Source: Nocardioides sp. | Lineage (GTDB): Bacteria; Actinomycetota; Actinomycetes; Propionibacteriales; Nocardioidaceae | Length of the DNA stretch: 44,268 nt | Direction: 5' to 3' | Assembly: GCA_025965125.1 (NCBI GenBank) | Contig: JAOPXM010000172.1 | Coordinates: forward strand, 1-44,268 | Shown: one piece after another, positions 40,558 through 44,268 of the stretch | Layout: every line of letters starts with the position of its first letter | Position numbering within the stretch: position 1 is the first letter of the stretch | Translations under genes and position numbers: made by a program | Notes under the pieces: model-generated | Databases searched by the model: none | The model's input: only the letters and a program-made list of their open reading frames with translations | What the model was told of the DNA's origin: nothing

Positions 40558-41799
40558 TCAGGTGGCGTCGGCGGCCGCGATGAGCTCCGCCTCGGCAACG
40601 TCGTGGGAGGCCGGCAGTTCCTCGCCGCGCAGGTGCTTCGCGCCCACGGCCAGGATCACCACCGCGATACCGACGGTGCCCGCGCCCATCCAGAACGGCG
40701 CATGCACGCTCACGTTCTCGCCGAGCTTGCCGGCAGCGTACGGGGCGACCGCGCCGCCGGAGAACCGGACGAACGAGTACGCCGCGGACGCGACGGGCCG
40801 CTCGACGGGCGCGGCCCCCATGACCGTCTCGGTGATCACGGTGTTGTTGATGCCGAGGAACGCGCCAGCGACGATCACCCCGACGACGAGGACGGTCTTG
40901 TCGTTTGTCCAGATCGCCATCGCAGCGAGATCGACCGCGAACAGCGTCAGTGACGCCAGCACGGTCGGGATCGACCCGATCCTGCGCTGGAGCAGCGGCG
41001 CGACCCAGACGGACGTGGTCGCGAGCAGGAGCCCCCAGCCGAAGAAGATCAGCCCCACCTGACGTGCGGTCATGTCGAGGGGGAACGGCGTGAACGCCAG
41101 CAACGTGAAGAACCCCATGTTGTAGAAGAGGGCCGTCAGGGCAACGGTCAACAGTCCCGGGTAGCGCAGCGCGCGGAACGGATCGAGGAGCGACGTACGC
41201 CGACCGGCCGGGGGAGTCGAGGGCAGCAGGAACGTGGTCGCGAGCAGGGCGATCGCCATGAGCGTCGCGACGCCGAGGAACGGTGCCCGCCAGGAGATCG
41301 TCCCGAGCTCACCGCCCAGCAGCGGCCCGGCGGCGATGCCCAGGCCGAGCGCGGCCTCGAACAGGATGATCGCCTGGGCGGTCGAACCCCGAGCTGCGGT
41401 GACGATGGTCGAGAGCGCTGTCGCGATGAACAGCGCGTTTCCCAGGCCCCAGCCCGCTCGGAACGCGACGATGGCGCCGATCGAGCCGGACATGCCCGCC
41501 AGCGCCGAGAACACGATGATCAGCGCGAGCCCGGAGAGAAGGGTCTTCTTCGCGCCGATCCGGCTGGAGACAACGCCCGTGACCAGCATGGCGACGCCCA
41601 TCACGGCCATGTAGCTCGTGAACAGCAACGAGACCTGGCTCGGGGTGGCGTTGAGCTGGTCGGCGATCGACTTCAGGATCGGGTCGACCAGACCGATGCC
41701 CATGAAGGAGATCACGCAGGCGAAGGCAACCGCCCACACGGCGCGCGGTTGGTCGAAGAACGATGCCTTCTGCTCGGGGAAGGTCTGGGGCTGGCTCAC
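40558..41799 (-). CDS. MFS drug/multi-solute transporter (12 TM)
   Basis: This 413-aa major facilitator has about twelve hydrophobic helices. The DPILKSIADQLNATPSQVSLLFTSYMAVMGVAML region with SSRIGAKKTLLSGLAL corresponds to TM1-TM3 and the motif A loop (G-x-x-x-D/R-x-G-x-[RK]-[KR]). The later FLGINNTVITETVMGA segment resembles drug:H+ antiporters. GTG 41799 overlaps the MarR stop (GTGA). MarR-MFS pairs usually mean inducible efflux of a toxic or aromatic compound. The substrate is unknown. Confidence 0.9.
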   Translation of the reverse strand: MSQPQTFPEQKASFFDQPRAVWAVAFACVISFMGIGLVDPILKSIADQLNATPSQVSLLFTSYMAVMGVAMLVTGVVSSRIGAKKTLLSGLALIIVFSALAGMSGSIGAIVAFRAGWGLGNALFIATALSTIVTAARGSTAQAIILFEAALGLGIAAGPLLGGELGTISWRAPFLGVATLMAIALLATTFLLPSTPPAGRRTSLLDPFRALRYPGLLTVALTALFYNMGFFTLLAFTPFPLDMTARQVGLIFFGWGLLLATTSVWVAPLLQRRIGSIPTVLASLTLFAVDLAAMAIWTNDKTVLVVGVIVAGAFLGINNTVITETVMGAAPVERPVASAAYSFVRFSGGAVAPYAAGKLGENVSVHAPFWMGAGTVGIAVVILAVGAKHLRGEELPASHDVAEAELIAAADAT

Positions 41800-42236
41800 A
41801 GGTTGCCTCTCTCGGTGGTGGGGATGCCGGACTCGAGGACGTCGCGCAGCACGGCGACCGCCACGGCGAGGTCCTCGGCGGTGTGGGTGGGGTGGGCCTC
41901 GAACTGGGCCGCGACCGTGCGTCCGTTCAGGTCCCGGACCCGGGCGAGCTCGCGGCGGCCCTGGTCGGACAACGTGATCAGGGAGGCTCGGGCGTCGTTG
42001 GGGTTTGGCTGCTTGACCACCCAGGCCCTGGCCTCGAGCTGACTCACCGCTGCCGACATCGTCGGTTGGGAGCAGCGGTCGGTCGCGGCCAGCTGCGAGA
42101 TGCCCAGTGGGCCGTACTGGTCGAGCAGTGACAGGACCCGGACGCCGGCCGGCAGCTCGTTGGCCCGGCGTACGGCGCGCACCAGTCGGGCGGCGTACAC
42201 GACCAGGTCGCTGCTGAGCTCTTGGGTGGTGGGCAC
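41796..42236 (-). CDS. MarR-family regulator of the downstream MFS transporter
   Basis: This 146-aa MarR regulator has a winged helix at about residues 42-95: GPLGISQLAATDRCSQPTMSAAVSQLEARAWV, with the wing QPNPNDARASLITLSDQGR. GTG 42236 is preceded by TAATCT at six bases, so the message is leaderless. The operator palindrome sits in the promoter spacer, giving autorepression plus control of the MFS gene, with which it is translationally coupled. Confidence 0.92.
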   Translation of the reverse strand: MPTTQELSSDLVVYAARLVRAVRRANELPAGVRVLSLLDQYGPLGISQLAATDRCSQPTMSAAVSQLEARAWVVKQPNPNDARASLITLSDQGRRELARVRDLNGRTVAAQFEAHPTHTAEDLAVAVAVLRDVLESGIPTTERGNL

Positions 42237-42242
42237 CCAACC

Positions 42243-42272
42243 AGATTACATAGGGAACCTATGTATTGCGAA
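42243..42272 (-). promoter_or_regulatory. Promoter of the marR-MFS operon with embedded MarR operator
   Basis: Minus-strand TTCGCA (42272-42267) -N18- TAATCT (42248-42243) with the start codon six bases further. The spacer contains the perfect palindrome TACATAGG-gaa-CCTATGTA (42247-42265), the classic size and symmetry of a MarR operator. Confidence 0.75.
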
Positions 42273-42303
42273 GTGGGTCACCCAACCGCGGCGTCGGGTG
42301 GTG

Positions 42304-43092
42304 TCAGCTGGTCGACGCGTCGGTCTTGTTGGCGGAGACGTCGACACGCGCGCTGTCGATGAATTCAGCGGACAAGGAAATCAGGCGATTGTAGGTCGCC
42401 ACAAAGACCTTGTTCTGCTGACGAAACTCCGTCGCCGAGAACCGCGTGCCTTGGAGTCGGCTGCGTGCGAACTGGATGAGAGCCACACAGAAACCGGTGT
42501 ACTCACGGTCGGCGCTGCGGGCCTTGTCGCGCGAGTCGGCCGACGCGAGCAGGGTCACCGTGTAGTAGTCGCGCTGCTCGCCCTTGAGGATGTCGATGAG
42601 CGACTGCAGGTCCTTGGCGATCAGGCGGGGCGGGTAGGTCGCGGCCGTGAGCTTGCCGCCGATCTCGGTCAGGTCCACCGCGCCGTTGTTGTAGGTGGCC
42701 AGGAAGTCGGTGTAGGCAACGCGGCGCTCGGTGCGGATGAACTCGTCCTCGTTGCGGGCCGCTTCCTGCTGGTTCTGCGTGTCGGTCGTCTGGCGCAGCG
42801 TCGCTGCCTGCTCCCTGGACGTGTCTCGCTGGGAGCCGATCTGGTCGGAGTTGATCTTGAGCGCGACGAGTGGACCGGCGATCGCGGACACCAACGCGAC
42901 GATCGCGGTCACGATGACGATCCGGGCCTGTTCGCGGTTGGCCTCCTCGACGGTCTCGGTGAACTCCTCGACGACGCGGATGACCATCCGGTCGTCGGAG
43001 TCGAGGCCCCCCTCGCTCACGGGGAGGGTCGGCGGGCTGCTCGGCGGAGGGTTGGCTGGAGTGCTCGGCGGTTCGCCCGGCCCGTTCGACAT
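42304..43092 (-). CDS. Membrane-anchored protein of unknown function
   Basis: This 262-aa protein has a Pro/Ser-rich N-terminal segment (about residues 1-25), an amphipathic helix with EEFTETVEEANREQ and one membrane helix (about 57-80, RIVIVTAIVALVSAIAGPLVAL). A coiled-coil-like region rich in Gln/Arg/Glu follows (about 80-125), then a helical C-terminal domain containing YTDFLATYNNGAVDLTEIGGKL. No family is recognised. ATG 43092 has TACGCT six bases upstream, so the transcript is probably leaderless. Confidence 0.78.
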   Translation of the reverse strand: MSNGPGEPPSTPANPPPSSPPTLPVSEGGLDSDDRMVIRVVEEFTETVEEANREQARIVIVTAIVALVSAIAGPLVALKINSDQIGSQRDTSREQAATLRQTTDTQNQQEAARNEDEFIRTERRVAYTDFLATYNNGAVDLTEIGGKLTAATYPPRLIAKDLQSLIDILKGEQRDYYTVTLLASADSRDKARSADREYTGFCVALIQFARSRLQGTRFSATEFRQQNKVFVATYNRLISLSAEFIDSARVDVSANKTDASTS

Positions 43093-43098
43093 GGCCGC

Positions 43099-43104
43099 AG
43101 CGTA
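43099..43104 (-). promoter_or_regulatory. -10 element TACGCT six bases before ATG 43092
   Basis: Identical hexamer and spacing to the site before ATG 22361; indicates leaderless transcription of the unknown membrane protein. Confidence 0.5.
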
Positions 43105-43163
43105 GCGACGCTGAGGGCCGGTCGGGTGGTGGTTCGGACCGGCCGATCCGGCAGGATGGGCGC

Positions 43164-44039
43164 ATGTCCCGGGCTCTCGTCGTTGCCATCTGCGTTCTGG
43201 CGTCGGCGGGCCTCGCTGGCTGTGACGACGCGGGTCAAGTCCGCGGTGCGCGGACCCTGTCGCCGAGCCCGGCCACCAGTTCGCCGTCGCCGTCGCCGGT
43301 GCGGCACGTGCCGCCGCGGCGGGCGCTGATCGAGGCCATCGACCGAATTCCCCCCGTGGGCACCTACAGCATGTCTGTCCTGACCTCGTCGGGCACTGAC
43401 GTCTGGGACGTGCGGGGCGACTACGACCTCGGTCGAGCGGCGGCGAGAATGGCCTTGTTCTACAGCCAGGAGCTGCACCCCGACCGCGTGAAGCGCGATC
43501 TCGTCCTGGCCGTGGACGACCGGGCGTTCGCCCTGACGCCAGGCTCCGTTCCCGGGCCTGACGTGTGCTGGATGGAGATGGACCCAGGCTCCCTGGCCGA
43601 GCTCGTCGGGCGCGGCGATCCACACCGGCTGGGACTCGCACCGATCGACCTGTTGGGGCACCTGACGGTGACCGGCGAGGACCGGGTCGCCCAACGGATC
43701 TCGGCCACGCTCCCGATCCGGTTCGCCGTGACCCTCTTCGGCCCCGAGCTCTTCGCAGCGGTGCAGGGTCCCGACCGGTCCGCGCGCGGGTCGGTGCCGG
43801 TGGAGCTCACGATCGTGGACGGCCAGGTACAGGACTGGACCATCACAGGAGCCGACGTCGCAGGTGCGGTTGGTTCGTGGGGCATCGACAAGGCCGACAT
43901 CCGCAAGCTCGAGGGCGTCAATCTGACGGTGCGTCTCTCCAGCGGTGGCGATGAGATCGAGGACATCCAAGTCCCGCCCCCGGGGAAGATCACTCAAGGT
44001 CTGGAAGTCCCCTGCGCCGACGAGAGGTCGGCGGCCTGA
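43164..44039 (+). CDS. Putative lipoprotein, possibly LolA/LppX-like fold
   Basis: This 291-aa lipoprotein has lipobox LAGC (Cys20), then a Ser/Pro-rich linker (about 33-50, SPSPATSSPSPSP) and a beta-rich domain with alternating strands (GTYSMSVLTSSGTDVWDVRGDYDL, RDLVLAVDDRAFAL, PVELTIVDGQVQDWTITG). This pattern recalls actinobacterial LppX/LprG lipid-binding lipoproteins, but I cannot confirm the family. The start ATG 43164 has CAGGAT six bases upstream, a weak -10 match. The stop overlaps the next ATG (TGATG). Confidence 0.75.
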   Translation: MSRALVVAICVLASAGLAGCDDAGQVRGARTLSPSPATSSPSPSPVRHVPPRRALIEAIDRIPPVGTYSMSVLTSSGTDVWDVRGDYDLGRAAARMALFYSQELHPDRVKRDLVLAVDDRAFALTPGSVPGPDVCWMEMDPGSLAELVGRGDPHRLGLAPIDLLGHLTVTGEDRVAQRISATLPIRFAVTLFGPELFAAVQGPDRSARGSVPVELTIVDGQVQDWTITGADVAGAVGSWGIDKADIRKLEGVNLTVRLSSGGDEIEDIQVPPPGKITQGLEVPCADERSAA

Positions 44040-44268
44040 TGGCGACGTACATCGCATTCCTGCGGGCGATCAACCTCGGTCCGACGCGCAAGTTCGCGAA
44101 GGCCGACATCATCGCCGCGGTGGAGGCGACCGGTGGCACCGACGTCGCGACCTACATCAACACCGGGAACGTCCGCTTCGACTCGACGATGCGGTCGCGG
44201 GCCAGGATCGAGGAGACGCTCGAGAAGGCGTTCCTCGAGAGCCGGGGCTTCGAGGTGCCGACGATCGT
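44039..44268 (+). CDS. DUF1697-family protein (3' truncated by window end)
   Basis: The visible N-terminal 76 residues begin MATYIAFLRAINLGPTRKF and continue with TYINTGNVRFDS, the hallmark of the DUF1697 family, whose function is not established. The ATG overlaps the lipoprotein stop by one base, so the two genes should be co-translated. The gene continues beyond the window. Confidence 0.88.
   Translation, partial: MATYIAFLRAINLGPTRKFAKADIIAAVEATGGTDVATYINTGNVRFDSTMRSRARIEETLEKAFLESRGFEVPTI

Noticed and set aside
42100-43329. 409-codon plus-strand frame across MarR and the membrane protein
   Set aside because: It crosses the MarR operator and ends in low-complexity Arg-rich sequence; minus-strand genes have start signals and domains.

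Overview
The window is high-GC, densely packed chromosomal DNA. Many GTG starts, 1-4 nt stop/start overlaps (ATGA/GTGA) and apparently leaderless genes point to an actinobacterium. A Tad pilus locus, the prfB/ftsE/ftsX/smpB/ssrA neighbourhood, a DUF3039 gene and actinobacterial-style TetR, SDR and MpaB-type genes suggest a Nocardioides-like member of the Propionibacteriales. That placement is inference. No insertion sequence, CRISPR array, prophage or intact tRNA was found.

Layout: (1) 1-3996, the 3' part of a Tad/Flp pilus operon (tadA truncated at the window edge, tadB, tadC, a 64-aa pilin-like protein, two TadE-like and one TadG-like pseudopilin). (2) 4040-13741, a catabolic island. On the minus strand lie DUF1537 acid-sugar kinase, PdxA-type dehydrogenase and DeoR regulator, followed by a cyclase-family hydrolase, a ribose/fructose-type ABC importer (binding protein, permease, single-domain ATPase) and a serine beta-lactamase-fold hydrolase. 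An AKR7-type aldo/keto reductase is divergent. The kinase/PdxA pair is the signature of four-carbon acid-sugar (threonate/erythronate) degradation. The importer plus cyclase suggests uptake and ring opening of a lactone or related acid. This is the best candidate for an undescribed pathway. (3) 13805-18838, a secreted CAP protein, a divergent TetR/MpaB-type oxygenase pair, and an FAD reductase/folE/DoxX group divergent from a cysteine-rich winged-helix regulator across a 30-bp near-palindrome.

(4) 18891-27356, a translation and division block: prfB, then ftsE-ftsX-M23 peptidase-smpB-amidohydrolase-ssrA, with a secreted metalloprotease and a secreted unknown inserted between prfB and ftsE. Two copies of a REP-like hairpin element flank smpB/amidohydrolase. 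(5) 27490-34271, a GT-C-like membrane protein, a 37-aa ORF overlapping a HIT gene, a secreted beta-propeller-like protein, an SDR reductase, a DUF3048 lipoprotein, and a TetR regulator divergent from an unknown 183-aa protein across an array of GGTAYG half-sites. (6) 34320-39465, YqgE, DUF3039, a DEAD/DEAH helicase, IclR, AsnC and divergent hppD (tyrosine catabolism). (7) 39551-44268, an SPFH protein, an intergenic tRNA T-arm-like fragment, a MarR/MFS efflux-type operon with a perfect palindromic operator, two unknown envelope proteins and the start of a DUF1697 gene.

A recurrent feature is a -10-like hexamer (TANNNT) exactly 6 nt before the start codon. It occurs at eight genes and implies leaderless transcripts.
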